Shown here: positions 24,777-33,159 of the stretch, in pieces | Layout of the letters: each line of letters begins with the position of its first letter | Numbering within the stretch: the first letter of the stretch is position 1 | Origin: a bacterium | GTDB taxonomy: Bacteria; Patescibacteriota; Microgenomatia; UBA1400; PJMF01 | Assembly (NCBI GenBank): GCA_017431625.1 | Contig: JAFRKQ010000027.1 | Coordinates: 1 to 46,780, forward strand | DNA: 46,780 bases | Direction of reading: 5' to 3' | Program-made: the position numbers and the translations under genes | The notes under the pieces: model-generated | Databases searched by the model: none | Seen by the model: the letters and a program-made list of their open reading frames with translations, nothing else | Told to the model about the DNA's origin: nothing

Positions 24777-24808
24777 ACCCCATCTTGTCACAAGGTGGGG
24801 TACTTTTG
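24777..24808 (+). terminator. intrinsic terminator of the Nudix-fold gene
   Basis: ACCCCATCTTG and AAGGTGGGGT form a hairpin around TCAC, followed by ACTTTTG. It also lies just beyond the 3' end of the convergent CapA-like gene. Confidence 0.75.
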
Positions 24809-24812
24809 TGGG

Positions 24813-25916
24813 TCAATCAGTTAAGTTAATAGTGACGTGATCGTCCAAGCGCGCACCAGAGCTGCTTTCGCGCTGGAAGACATCGAGAATTTGCTCACCG
24901 ACGGTGGTGCCTGCTGCCCAGTGACTGAGACCATAATTGGTGATATGAATAGGATAGATATCTACGCCTACAAGCTCCCGCCCCTGCCAATGCCAAGCAG
25001 CCGCCAGTCCAGCTTTGGTTTCGTTTGACCACTCTTGATCAAAAACAAAATTGCCATGTGAGTAAATAATGGCCCCGCCGTGATATTTTTCTACGCTACC
25101 CAGCCAGTGGGAGTGGTTGCCCAGGATCAGTATGGCACCGCTATCAATAGCGGCGTGAGCGAGAGTAATTTGGCGATTGGTAGGAGTGTAGACATATTCT
25201 ATCCCAAAATGCAAGGCCACTATGAGAACATCAACTTGTGAAGCGGCATGAGTAATCATATTGCGCCAGTCGTCCAAATCAATAGGGTAGGTGACATCAT
25301 CGTAAGCCAGCAGACCATAAGTAATTCCTTCACGAGTGAAAGTGAGAATGTCAGTATCATTAACATAGAGTTCGCCGGCACCGGCGAGTAAATCTTGAGT
25401 CTGCCGGTAACCATCTGGCCCATGATTGTATACATGATTATTGGCGAGTGTCACGATGTCGATATTGCTAGCGGCCAAAGCGGCGGCTGCTGAAGCATCA
25501 GCACAAAAAATCATGCCCTCATCGGTCACAGGGCAAGGATCAGTAATCGGTGTTTCCAAATTGGCGACCACCAGATCAAAATTTGCCAAATAGGGATTAA
25601 CCTCACGCAGTGACCAACTAAAATCTTTTTTGCGCGCGCCAATCGAGTTGACGCTGCGACCCAACATCATATCGCCAGTGGACAGCAGTGTCCAGGGAGT
25701 CGCACTCTGGGTCGCCATTGTATTTTCGTTTGCCAGTGGCTGTGCTTGCGGGATCACGGGCGAGGTGTCAACAGTAATTGACTCTCGATGATCAATGTTT
25801 TTGAGTTTTTCGGTCGGGGGCAAAGTCTCCACTACTAGCCAACTTATCGCTCCCATAGTCAGTAAACAAACGCAGATGATCGCGGATAGTGTTTGCAATG
25901 ACTTAAGTTTATTCAT
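24813..25916 (-). CDS. CapA-like metallophosphoesterase (PGA_cap family), membrane anchored
   Basis: 367 residues. An N-terminal membrane span (about 9-30, LSAIICVCLLTMGAISWLV) is followed by a calcineurin-like phosphoesterase domain of the poly-gamma-glutamate capsule type: STGDMMLGR, VVANLETPI, VTLANNHVYNHG, VALHFGIEY, ILGNHSHWLG and IYSHGNFVFDQ. Such proteins act outside the cell in capsule or surface polymer synthesis, though their reaction is poorly defined. The frame is open upstream, but TATAAT exactly 7 nt before the ATG at 25916 sets the start. It stands alone, convergent with the Nudix-fold gene. Confidence 0.85.
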   Translation of the reverse strand: MNKLKSLQTLSAIICVCLLTMGAISWLVVETLPPTEKLKNIDHRESITVDTSPVIPQAQPLANENTMATQSATPWTLLSTGDMMLGRSVNSIGARKKDFSWSLREVNPYLANFDLVVANLETPITDPCPVTDEGMIFCADASAAAALAASNIDIVTLANNHVYNHGPDGYRQTQDLLAGAGELYVNDTDILTFTREGITYGLLAYDDVTYPIDLDDWRNMITHAASQVDVLIVALHFGIEYVYTPTNRQITLAHAAIDSGAILILGNHSHWLGSVEKYHGGAIIYSHGNFVFDQEWSNETKAGLAAAWHWQGRELVGVDIYPIHITNYGLSHWAAGTTVGEQILDVFQRESSSGARLDDHVTINLTD

Positions 25917-25923
25917 ACATTTG

Positions 25924-25929
25924 ATTATA
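25924..25929 (-). promoter_or_regulatory. -10 box of the CapA-like gene, 7 nt from its ATG
   Basis: Minus strand TGTTATAAT (extended -10), then 7 nt to the start codon. Confidence 0.65.
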
Positions 25930-25950
25930 ACACAAATGTAACTCCAATGA

Positions 25951-26091
25951 CTGCCAAGCTGTGTGCCGAGCTCCGCAATCAGATTTTCATTTTCAAAACA
26001 TAAAATCACAAAAATGCTATTTCTGTTACAAAAAACCAGAGGTGAGCGTTTAACACGCGTTTAACAAACTATATAGACAAAATGTGAACAA
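25951..26091 (+). repeat. dispersed repeat, copy D
   Basis: Essentially identical to copy C over 141 bp (one C to T difference near the middle). It sits between the GT2 gene end and the CapA-like promoter. Confidence 0.9.
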
Positions 26092-26099
26092 TTTTACGA

Positions 26100-27062
26100 T
26101 CAATTAGCGCCCTCAAACACATCATTGATGTTTTGGTGATGGTGAGCGAGTGTATTGAGGTACAATTCGAATTGTCGACGATCGGATTGTTCTAAGCTCG
26201 ATAATATCAAACCAACAAAAAATGATAACAAACCCGCTACAAAAGTAAAACCACAAACAATCAGAGTGGGGAATTGCCGCACTTCGCCAGTCCGCCAAAA
26301 AGCCAGTAATACCGGAATGAAAAAAACAATCGCCAAAATCATCAGAGCAATTGCTAGTCCACCAAAAAACGTGAGTGGTCGGTAGGCACGAAAAAGCCGT
26401 AAAACTGTCAGCAAAACTTTCACACCATCGCGAAAAGTGTGAAGTTTGGAAGGACTATTTTGGGGGCGATCACGATAGTCAATAGGCACACTGGTAACCA
26501 CAAAGTGATGATAGACAGCGTGAATAGACATTTCGGTTTCAATTTCAAAGCCGCGCGAGAGAATGGGCAATGATTTGACAAACTGGCGGCTAAAAGCGCG
26601 ATAACCAGTCATTATATCTTGCAGTTGTGCCCCAAAAATGAAGTTGATACTAGCGCGCACCAAACTATTGCCAAAATTATGAAATGGCCTTTTGTTTTGA
26701 GTGGCATAAGTGGTGGAGAGGCGATCGCCAAGCACCATATCGGCTCCATGTTCGATTACTTGAGCAATCATTGCAGGAGCGGCATCAGCGGGGTAGGTAT
26801 TGTCAGCGTCCACCATTAAGTAACAGTCGGCCTCTAGTTCGCGAAAAGCCCGCCGCAAGACTTCGCCCTTGCCTTGGCGAGTTTCCCGCACAATAATCAC
26901 TTGTGAGTCGGCTTGACGAGCAATGGCCGCGGTGTCATCAGTGCTGTTGTTGTCATAAACTACAATGGTGGCTGTTGGTACCTGCTGGCGAAAGGACGTA
27001 ATTACCTTGGCAATAGTGGCGGCTTCATTGTAGGCGGGGATGATAATGACAACTTTGGACAT
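26100..27062 (-). CDS. GT2 glycosyltransferase, polyprenyl-phosphate sugar synthase type
   Basis: 320 residues. An N-terminal GT-A domain (about 1-225) carries IIPAYNEA, VYDNNSTDDT and the metal-binding DADNTYP. This is followed by two C-terminal membrane spans near 233-255 and 268-292. The arrangement matches dolichol/polyprenyl-phosphate mannose or glucose synthases, which make carrier-linked sugars at the inner membrane face. The two GT-C enzymes in this window would be natural consumers of such donors (inference). TATAAT lies exactly 7 nt before the ATG at 27062, so a leaderless start is likely. Confidence 0.85.
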   Translation of the reverse strand: MSKVVIIIPAYNEAATIAKVITSFRQQVPTATIVVYDNNSTDDTAAIARQADSQVIIVRETRQGKGEVLRRAFRELEADCYLMVDADNTYPADAAPAMIAQVIEHGADMVLGDRLSTTYATQNKRPFHNFGNSLVRASINFIFGAQLQDIMTGYRAFSRQFVKSLPILSRGFEIETEMSIHAVYHHFVVTSVPIDYRDRPQNSPSKLHTFRDGVKVLLTVLRLFRAYRPLTFFGGLAIALMILAIVFFIPVLLAFWRTGEVRQFPTLIVCGFTFVAGLLSFFVGLILSSLEQSDRRQFELYLNTLAHHHQNINDVFEGAN

Positions 27063-27069
27063 ATGAATT

Positions 27070-27075
27070 ATTATA
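27070..27075 (-). promoter_or_regulatory. -10 box of the GT2 gene, 7 nt from its ATG
   Basis: Minus strand TGTTATAAT (extended -10), then 7 nt to the start codon. Confidence 0.65.
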
Positions 27076-27128
27076 ACATGAAATATACTTCATTTGGAGT
27101 TGAAAATCAACTAGTGTCATACAGATAG

Positions 27129-27157
27129 TTGCCAAAATTACAAATGTGTGATATAAT
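27129..27157 (+). promoter_or_regulatory. promoter of the candidate small RNA
   Basis: TTGCCA (27129-27134), 17-nt spacer, TATAAT (27152-27157) with TG one base before it. Confidence 0.7.
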
Positions 27158-27187
27158 CAGAGACATTAAGTTCTTTTGATTGAGTTT

Positions 27188-27217
27188 GCAGTTTTAATAC
27201 TTTTCTTATTTCGTTTC
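27188..27217 (+). other. recurrent pre-terminator element, copy 2
   Basis: It is 30 nt long, with one mismatch to copy 1 at 5097-5126 by eye (GCAGTTTTAATAC against GCAGTCTTAATAC), and is followed by a hairpin terminator. Confidence 0.65.
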
Positions 27218-27259
27218 TTCTCCCCCTATTCATAATTGAGTGGGGGGAGAATTTTTTTT
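27218..27259 (+). terminator. intrinsic terminator of the small RNA
   Basis: TTCTCCCCC (27218-27226) pairs with GGGGGAGAA (27243-27251) and is followed by eight T. Confidence 0.9.
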
Positions 27260-27375
27260 GCTGTGGTTTCTCTGGCTTCTTCCCGTCTTAGTAAGAATCA
27301 ACTCCTCTGGCTGCTAGATCGGCCATCTAATAGTACCCACAGGTAAACTGTCTGATCAAAAGCTCATCGGTGTGG

Positions 27376-27381
27376 TATAAT
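27376..27381 (+). promoter_or_regulatory. extended -10 box of the sbcD-sbcC operon
   Basis: TGTGGTATAAT about 45 nt upstream of the chosen GTG start. A Shine-Dalgarno sequence is present, unlike at the leaderless genes. Confidence 0.6.
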
Positions 27382-27426
27382 CAGGGTTGGTATTGATAAT
27401 TAACTTTGAATGAATTGGAGAGTGAC

Positions 27427-28554
27427 GTGCGCATTTTGCATACGAGCGATTTACATCTGGGACGAGTGTTACTGGAAGAGTCATTAATTGATGATCAGGA
27501 ACAAATGCTGACGGATCTGACATCGTTAATTAAAGACCAAAAAGTGGCCGCGGTGGCTATTAGCGGCGATATTTATGACAAAAGTATTCCGTCGGAAGAG
27601 GCTATGGCCTTGTGGGATAGTTTTTTGCACGGCTTGAGTCAATTACCGGTAGAAGTTTTGGTGGTGAGTGGCAATCATGACTCCAACGGCCGTCTAGGTT
27701 ATGGTAACTGGCTTTTTGCGCAAAAACAGATTCACATTGTCACCCATTATGGCGGTCAGATAAGCAAAGTTCTCTTGGACGGGGTAACTTTTTATCTTTT
27801 GCCATTCGTGAAACCTTTTCACCTCAAACCGTTTATGAGTGAGGCTGAATACGCCCATCATCACACGAGCGAGGCGATGATGCGCTGGCTGATTGAGCGA
27901 GAAACACTCGATCGGCGTCGTCATAATATTTTGCTGGCCCATCAATTTGTCGTGGCCACTGGTCAAGAAACGTTGACCGGAGAGAGCGAGCGTGCTACCA
28001 ATCTAGGAACACTTGATGCCATTGATGCCAGTATTTTTGCCGACTTTGACTATGTCGCTTTGGGTCACGTCCACCGACCGCAAAAAATCGGGCGCCAGAC
28101 AGTGCGCTATAGTGGGACACCACTGGCTTATGCTTTTAGTGAGGCCTCTGATCGCAAAAGTGTTGTTATTTATGACACGCAAACAAGGAAAGTGGAACTA
28201 CTGCCAATTGTTCCCAAAAGGCGTTTGCAAGTTTGGCGGGGGAGTTTTGTCCAGCTGATGGCAAGACCAGTGACCAAGGATTTGTTGCGTTTTGAACTCA
28301 CAGACGGTGAACAGCTGCTATCACCGATGCAACAGCTCAAAAAGCGTTTTCCCGGTGCCTTGAGTTTGAGTTTTGTTGGCCAGGTAGCGCCACAGGCGAC
28401 GGCAGAACAATTGACTTTGACCAAAGGGCAAACGCCAACGGCACTTTTTGCTCAGTTTTTTCAAAAAATTAACCAGCGCCCACTCACGCTAGCTGAAACT
28501 CAATATTTACAGACCGTCATTGCCGAGTTAGAAGGGAGCGAGCATGCGACTTAA
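27427..28554 (+). CDS. sbcD: SbcD nuclease subunit (Mre11-like)
   Basis: 375 residues from the GTG at 27427. This start gives the family-typical opening MRILHTSDLHLG and has GGAG 7-8 nt upstream; an ATG at 27406 would add seven residues. It is the metallophosphoesterase nuclease of the SbcCD complex, which trims DNA ends and opens hairpins. Its metal-binding motifs are DLHLG, GDIYD, GNHDS, LLAHQF and GHVHRPQ. It overlaps sbcC by 11 nt, so the two subunits are made together. Confidence 0.93.
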   Translation: MRILHTSDLHLGRVLLEESLIDDQEQMLTDLTSLIKDQKVAAVAISGDIYDKSIPSEEAMALWDSFLHGLSQLPVEVLVVSGNHDSNGRLGYGNWLFAQKQIHIVTHYGGQISKVLLDGVTFYLLPFVKPFHLKPFMSEAEYAHHHTSEAMMRWLIERETLDRRRHNILLAHQFVVATGQETLTGESERATNLGTLDAIDASIFADFDYVALGHVHRPQKIGRQTVRYSGTPLAYAFSEASDRKSVVIYDTQTRKVELLPIVPKRRLQVWRGSFVQLMARPVTKDLLRFELTDGEQLLSPMQQLKKRFPGALSLSFVGQVAPQATAEQLTLTKGQTPTALFAQFFQKINQRPLTLAETQYLQTVIAELEGSEHAT

Positions 28555-31117
28555 AAAACTGACCTTGCAAGCTTTTGGGCCTTTTCGTGAGCGAGTCAAT
28601 CTTGATTTTACGGCCTCCGGACTAGATCATGGTCTTTTGTTAATCACTGGTGACACTGGTGCTGGCAAAACCACTCTTTTTGATGCGATTTGTTTTGCTC
28701 TTTATGGCGAGGCATCAGGTTCACTGCGACCTGCAGCGAGCTTGCGCAGTGATTTTGCCGATCCAGATGTGGAGACTTTTGTGGAGCTGGAATTTGAGCA
28801 TCATGGTCGCAGCTACTGCGTGCGGCGCCGTCCAGAGTATGTACGACCCAAAAAACGTGGTCAGGGTGTGATTCGTGAGCCTGCTTCGGGAGAATTGGCT
28901 TTGGGACAGCGGCGCGAAACTAATACTAAAGTGATTACAGACGAAATCACTAGTCTTTTGGGGTTGGACGCGGGACAGTTCCGCCAAGTAGCCATGCTGT
29001 CACAAGGCGAGTTTACGCGCTTCCTTTTGGCAAGCTCCACCGAAAAAACATCTATCTTTCGTAAAATTTTTAATACTAGTTTTTATGAGGCTTTAAGCCA
29101 ACGTTTGCTTGAACGTTTTAGTGAATATCACCACCAGCAAGAAGTCTTAGCGGCTAATCTCGAGCAGGTCAAAAGCCAGTTGGACGAAATCGACACCAAT
29201 CACCTTAATGATCGCGAATTACAACAATTGCTTGACGAGCAAGTGGACACGCAAACTAAACAAGTAGCGACTCTCAAGCAGGAACAAACACGCCAACAAA
29301 AAACGGTCCAGAGTTTGAGCCTTGAAGTTGATCGGCAACAAAAAATCAATGAGCTGTTGTCGCAGCTGGAGACCCAAACGGCCAAATTACGCGAGCTTGA
29401 AGCTGGTTATCCACAAAAACAATCAGACCAAAAACAGCGTGACTACAATGTTCGCGTTGGGCAGAGAATCAGTACTCAGCGCCAATTGCAAGCTCAGACC
29501 GGCCGGCAGCTGGCAGAAAAAAAGCAAGCCCACACGCGCGCCAAAAAAGAGCTTGAGATGGCGCAAAAACAAATGGCAGCCTTACAAGAAGAGTTTTTGC
29601 TTCTTGAACAATATGACGAGAAGAGGGACATCCTGACTCGTGAGGGCCAAAGTTTGAGTGAGGAGCTAAAAAAACTTCAAGACTATGCTCAATTTCAGCA
29701 ACAACAACACACCAGCCAAAATCAATTGGCTCTGGCCCTAAATCGACAGCGCGAGAGTCAAGATTTGCTTAACGCTCAACGTCAGACTTTTTATCTGGGT
29801 CAAGATTATCTGGTGGCCAGCCGACTTGCACCCGGACAACCCTGTCCCGCCTGTGGCAGTCGGGAACACCCTCACCCTGCCAGCAAACCACCAGCTGGTG
29901 TCACTCGTGAACAATTAGAACAGACGCAAAAAACTGCCGATTGGTGCCAGCAAGAGGTACAAAAAATTCAGGCTACTCTTGACAGTTTACAAAAAAGCCT
30001 GGAAGACTTAGCTTTGCCTGTTGATGTGGACGTGAGGGGGCGCCAAAGTCAGCTCCAAAAGGAAATCAATGATAAACGTCAAGAGTTTGCCAGACTCAAA
30101 AATGACTATTTGCAGGTAAAAAATAAGCATGATCATTGGCAAAAACAGTTGACTACCAGCCAGTCGCAAGTGGAGACTTTTGCGGCTGAAATCAAAGAGC
30201 TGACGGCTGAGCTAGCGCGTCAGACAACGGCCTTAACTCAGCTTTATGAGCGTGAACATACAAGTCCAGAAGAATATGAGCGTTATCACCTGGATGCTGA
30301 CGAGTTGCAACAACTCGACCAGCGTTTGCGCCAGCATGAACATATGCGCACGAGCCTTCTGGCCAGTATTGAGACTTTGCGCCAGCAAACTCGGGGCAAA
30401 AAGCTGGTGGATCTCACCGCCAGACAAGCAACTTTGGCTCAATTGCAACACCAACAAAATGCCCTCAATGACCAATACGCTCAATTAACAGCGCGTCTGG
30501 AGCGTTGGCAGACTGCCAATGTTCAAATCAAAAAACTACTGTCACAATCAGCACGCCTTAACGCTGAGGTGGCAATAGCCAAGACGTTGAGTGATACCGC
30601 CAATGGTCGCCAGACCGGCCGACAAAAAATCATGTTTGAAAACTACGTCCAATCGTATTATTTGACTGATGTACTTGAGCGGGCCAATGGCCGACTCGCC
30701 CAGATGACTGATGGTCGCTTTCAGCTCGTGCGAGCTCAAGATGCCACAGATTTGCGCAGCAAAACTGGCTTGGACATCTGGGTGTATGATGCCTATACAG
30801 GTAAGCCGCGCCAAGTAGCCAGTCTTTCTGGCGGGGAAAAGTTTAAAGCCGCCTTAGCTCTCGCTTTGGGGCTGGCTGATGTTATCAGCATGAATGTGGG
30901 TGGGATCAGTATTGAGGCCCTTTTTGTTGACGAAGGCTTTGGCTCTCTTGATCAGGAGTCACTGGCTGGCGCCCTTGAGACGCTGACACAATTGGTCGAT
31001 ACTGATAAGCTTGTGGTCATTATTTCCCATGTAAGCGAGCTTATCAGTCAGATCGACAACAAAATTATTGTTCACAAAACCAATACTGGTAGCCGCCTTG
31101 TTTTAGAAACAGCCTGA
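28544..31117 (+). CDS. sbcC: SbcC ATPase subunit (Rad50-like)
   Basis: 857 residues. An SMC-type ATPase that partners SbcD. Walker A GDTGAGKTT is at about 36-44. Long Gln/Glu/Lys-rich coiled coils run over about 180-430 and 460-690. A zinc-hook CPAC is near residue 431 at their tip. The C-terminal ATPase half has the signature SLSGGEKFKAALA (about 758) and Walker B ALFVDEGFGSLD (about 792). The length is somewhat shorter than E. coli SbcC (1048) because the coiled coils are shorter. All catalytic motifs appear intact. Confidence 0.95.
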   Translation: MRLKKLTLQAFGPFRERVNLDFTASGLDHGLLLITGDTGAGKTTLFDAICFALYGEASGSLRPAASLRSDFADPDVETFVELEFEHHGRSYCVRRRPEYVRPKKRGQGVIREPASGELALGQRRETNTKVITDEITSLLGLDAGQFRQVAMLSQGEFTRFLLASSTEKTSIFRKIFNTSFYEALSQRLLERFSEYHHQQEVLAANLEQVKSQLDEIDTNHLNDRELQQLLDEQVDTQTKQVATLKQEQTRQQKTVQSLSLEVDRQQKINELLSQLETQTAKLRELEAGYPQKQSDQKQRDYNVRVGQRISTQRQLQAQTGRQLAEKKQAHTRAKKELEMAQKQMAALQEEFLLLEQYDEKRDILTREGQSLSEELKKLQDYAQFQQQQHTSQNQLALALNRQRESQDLLNAQRQTFYLGQDYLVASRLAPGQPCPACGSREHPHPASKPPAGVTREQLEQTQKTADWCQQEVQKIQATLDSLQKSLEDLALPVDVDVRGRQSQLQKEINDKRQEFARLKNDYLQVKNKHDHWQKQLTTSQSQVETFAAEIKELTAELARQTTALTQLYEREHTSPEEYERYHLDADELQQLDQRLRQHEHMRTSLLASIETLRQQTRGKKLVDLTARQATLAQLQHQQNALNDQYAQLTARLERWQTANVQIKKLLSQSARLNAEVAIAKTLSDTANGRQTGRQKIMFENYVQSYYLTDVLERANGRLAQMTDGRFQLVRAQDATDLRSKTGLDIWVYDAYTGKPRQVASLSGGEKFKAALALALGLADVISMNVGGISIEALFVDEGFGSLDQESLAGALETLTQLVDTDKLVVIISHVSELISQIDNKIIVHKTNTGSRLVLETA

Positions 31118-31126
31118 AGAGAGTCT

Positions 31127-32152
31127 TTATTGGCACTGGAGACTAACAACGCCTTCACTGTCTGGGGCAACACTACAGCTGCGATCACTGGTATTATTGC
31201 CCAAAAGTCGGAGACCATTTTCTAGTTGCTGGAAATAAGCCCGATGGTAGCCAAAATCCACCGTGACAATATCAGCTTCATTGGGATCGTGCTCGACACT
31301 ATAAACAGTACTATCAGGTATCAACCACTCAGGATCAATGATATTAATCGCGTACAAGTAAGGACTGGCCAGGTCTTTGGCTTGTTGGTAGTTACTACTA
31401 CAAGTCAGTTCGACGCGCAAGACTGGATTGTTGGTATCAATGCCGACACCGTATGCCCCATAGCGCGCCAAAAGCAAACATTTTTGTTCATTTTTCTTAT
31501 GGGTGAAAGCCGCGATGCAATTCACAAAAGGGTCATAAGCATCATCAACAGGACAAGCATCAATGTTAGTTTGTTTATAATCAAGTTTGTCGAGCGCGTC
31601 CGTCATCTCTTTTTTGACCGCGCCTAGCAACGGGTGGCGCAAAGCAGGGTGGAGGTCTTCATCTTGTTTTTTGCCACCAGCTGGCGCGAGTTGATAGGCA
31701 GTTTGAGTGGTGGGTACTTGGAAAACCACAGTTTTACCCCCAGAAACTTGGATCCTATAGCCATCCTCACTACGCCACCAGAGGGTAGTATCAATACCAT
31801 AATCTGCCCCGAGACTGGCGTCACTCAGCTCACTGACATGTTTGGAGGCCACAGTGTCGCGCACGAAGGGGATCGGATCGGCTTGCAACTGTTCTTTTTG
31901 TCCAGCCGCTGGCTCAGGGGTGGGATTGAGACTGCAACCAGTGGGGCATGTGGTGCTGCCTTGATTGATCTGATTGACCGCTTCCGCCTCGAGTTCACTA
32001 CCAAGCATGACCCCCAAAGTGTTGCTAATCACCGCGTTCACCTGTGGGCGCGTGGCCACCAATTGTTGACGATTGTTGAGCACCGTTGCCACAATCACCA
32101 CTACCAACAGTAGTCCGATAACAGCAACTGAAGTAATTGCATCCTTATCCAT
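31127..32152 (-). CDS. membrane-anchored extracytoplasmic protein, unknown
   Basis: 341 residues. One N-terminal span (about 6-25, ITSVAVIGLLLVVVIVATVL) is followed by a soluble extracytoplasmic region with a Cys pair (TTCPTGCSLNP) and three to five further Cys, including a CSVAPDS...SLQCQ pair at the very end. No domain is recognised. TATAAT exactly 7 nt before the ATG at 32152 predicts a leaderless mRNA. It converges with sbcC, leaving only 9 nt between the stop codons. Confidence 0.7.
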   Translation of the reverse strand: MDKDAITSVAVIGLLLVVVIVATVLNNRQQLVATRPQVNAVISNTLGVMLGSELEAEAVNQINQGSTTCPTGCSLNPTPEPAAGQKEQLQADPIPFVRDTVASKHVSELSDASLGADYGIDTTLWWRSEDGYRIQVSGGKTVVFQVPTTQTAYQLAPAGGKKQDEDLHPALRHPLLGAVKKEMTDALDKLDYKQTNIDACPVDDAYDPFVNCIAAFTHKKNEQKCLLLARYGAYGVGIDTNNPVLRVELTCSSNYQQAKDLASPYLYAINIIDPEWLIPDSTVYSVEHDPNEADIVTVDFGYHRAYFQQLENGLRLLGNNTSDRSCSVAPDSEGVVSLQCQ

Positions 32153-32159
32153 AACCTAT

Positions 32160-32165
32160 ATTATA
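32160..32165 (-). promoter_or_regulatory. -10 box 7 nt before the 32152 start
   Basis: Minus strand TGGTATAAT (extended -10), then 7 nt to the ATG. Confidence 0.65.
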
Positions 32166-32197
32166 CCACATTAATGCCATTTTGTCAAGGGTTAATT

Positions 32198-33136
32198 TTA
32201 GTCTGATATATTCTGTTGGTCCTCCACGGCTGGCCACGGGCCTACATATTGATAAAATTTCTTATCAATCAAGGTAAAAATGTCACCAGATGCTGGATTG
32301 TATCCCAGTGCCAAGGCTTGTGAGAGGAGAGAATCATGAACAGCGTATAAGTGCTGACCGCGAGCGTCAAAAAGATTGAGGCTGCTCCAGTGAGGACTTA
32401 AAACTAATAACTGACCATTACGATCATTGGACAGATAAAGTTGACTACTAGGACTAGCCTCGAGCGACCAATGAGTACGCTGGCCGCGCAACCACTGGTG
32501 CGCTTGACCATCGGCGACGGTGTAAATATAACCATCAATCAAGGCATTAGTAATCAATCCCGGCGGCGTTTCCTCTTGAGCTAGCCAAGAATCTTGACTG
32601 ACAAATTCATCATTTTTGAATGTTAGTTTGACAATAAAATCTTGGCCAAAAACATAAAAATTACCGTCAAAACGCTCCAAGTCGTGAGCTTGATGTGGCA
32701 AATTTATGATAGGAGTCAGCGCTAGCCAGCCTTTTTGTGGCTCATTCCAGACATAAAGCTGATCGCCCAAGGCAAAAATCTGGTCGTCATCGAGCGCTAG
32801 TGCTTGGATTGGAGTGGGTGTGGGTGCTAGTGATTGGTAGTTTTTGCTAGCCAAATCCACCTTAATGACATCTTGCAAGTTGGAGTCGGCCACAACCACT
32901 TGATCAGCTGCAAAAGCGATCAGGGCAGGCGTGATTTCTTGGCCAGTAAGTTCTAGATCGTAAATTTCTCGCCACAATTGACTGACCTGCACCTGTTTTT
33001 GACTTTGGTGCTGACCAGGAACAGTTTCGATTTGAGAGACAATCCGACTACCAGTATAATTATAGGTAATTATCATCAACAGCGTCAACGCCGTCACCAA
33101 GATGATCGCCGCTGGCACCCACAGACTCTTTTTCAT
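32198..33136 (-). CDS. membrane-anchored protein, possible beta-propeller-like
   Basis: 312 residues. A short basic start MKKSLW and one span (about 5-24) are followed by an extracytoplasmic region with repeating blade-like units, such as DQVVVADSNLQDVIKVDL, DDQIFALGDQLYVWN, FDGNFYVFGQDFIVKL and GQLLVLSPHWSSLNLFD. The spacing of these units suggests a beta-propeller, a guess from pattern only. The ATG at 33136 lies 7 nt after a TATAAT, so the longer upstream frame (TTG start) is rejected. Confidence 0.65.
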   Translation of the reverse strand: MKKSLWVPAAIILVTALTLLMIITYNYTGSRIVSQIETVPGQHQSQKQVQVSQLWREIYDLELTGQEITPALIAFAADQVVVADSNLQDVIKVDLASKNYQSLAPTPTPIQALALDDDQIFALGDQLYVWNEPQKGWLALTPIINLPHQAHDLERFDGNFYVFGQDFIVKLTFKNDEFVSQDSWLAQEETPPGLITNALIDGYIYTVADGQAHQWLRGQRTHWSLEASPSSQLYLSNDRNGQLLVLSPHWSSLNLFDARGQHLYAVHDSLLSQALALGYNPASGDIFTLIDKKFYQYVGPWPAVEDQQNISD

Positions 33137-33143
33137 GGTCTTG

Positions 33144-33149
33144 ATTATA
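33144..33149 (-). promoter_or_regulatory. -10 box 7 nt before the 33136 start
   Basis: Minus strand TGATATAAT (extended -10), then 7 nt to the ATG. Confidence 0.6.
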
Positions 33150-33159
33150 TCACACAATG

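Larger units (their letters stand above)
27164..27259 (+). ncRNA. candidate small RNA, about 96 nt
   Basis: A strong promoter is followed, with no usable ORF, by a perfect intrinsic terminator about 95 nt later. Nothing else needs this promoter: the flanking genes have their own (GT2 divergent at 27070, sbcD at 27376). The RNA would have a 5' part of ~25 nt, then the 30-nt element at 27188-27217 that also precedes terminators at 5097 and after rpsI, then the terminator hairpin. No known RNA family is recognised. Confidence 0.6.
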
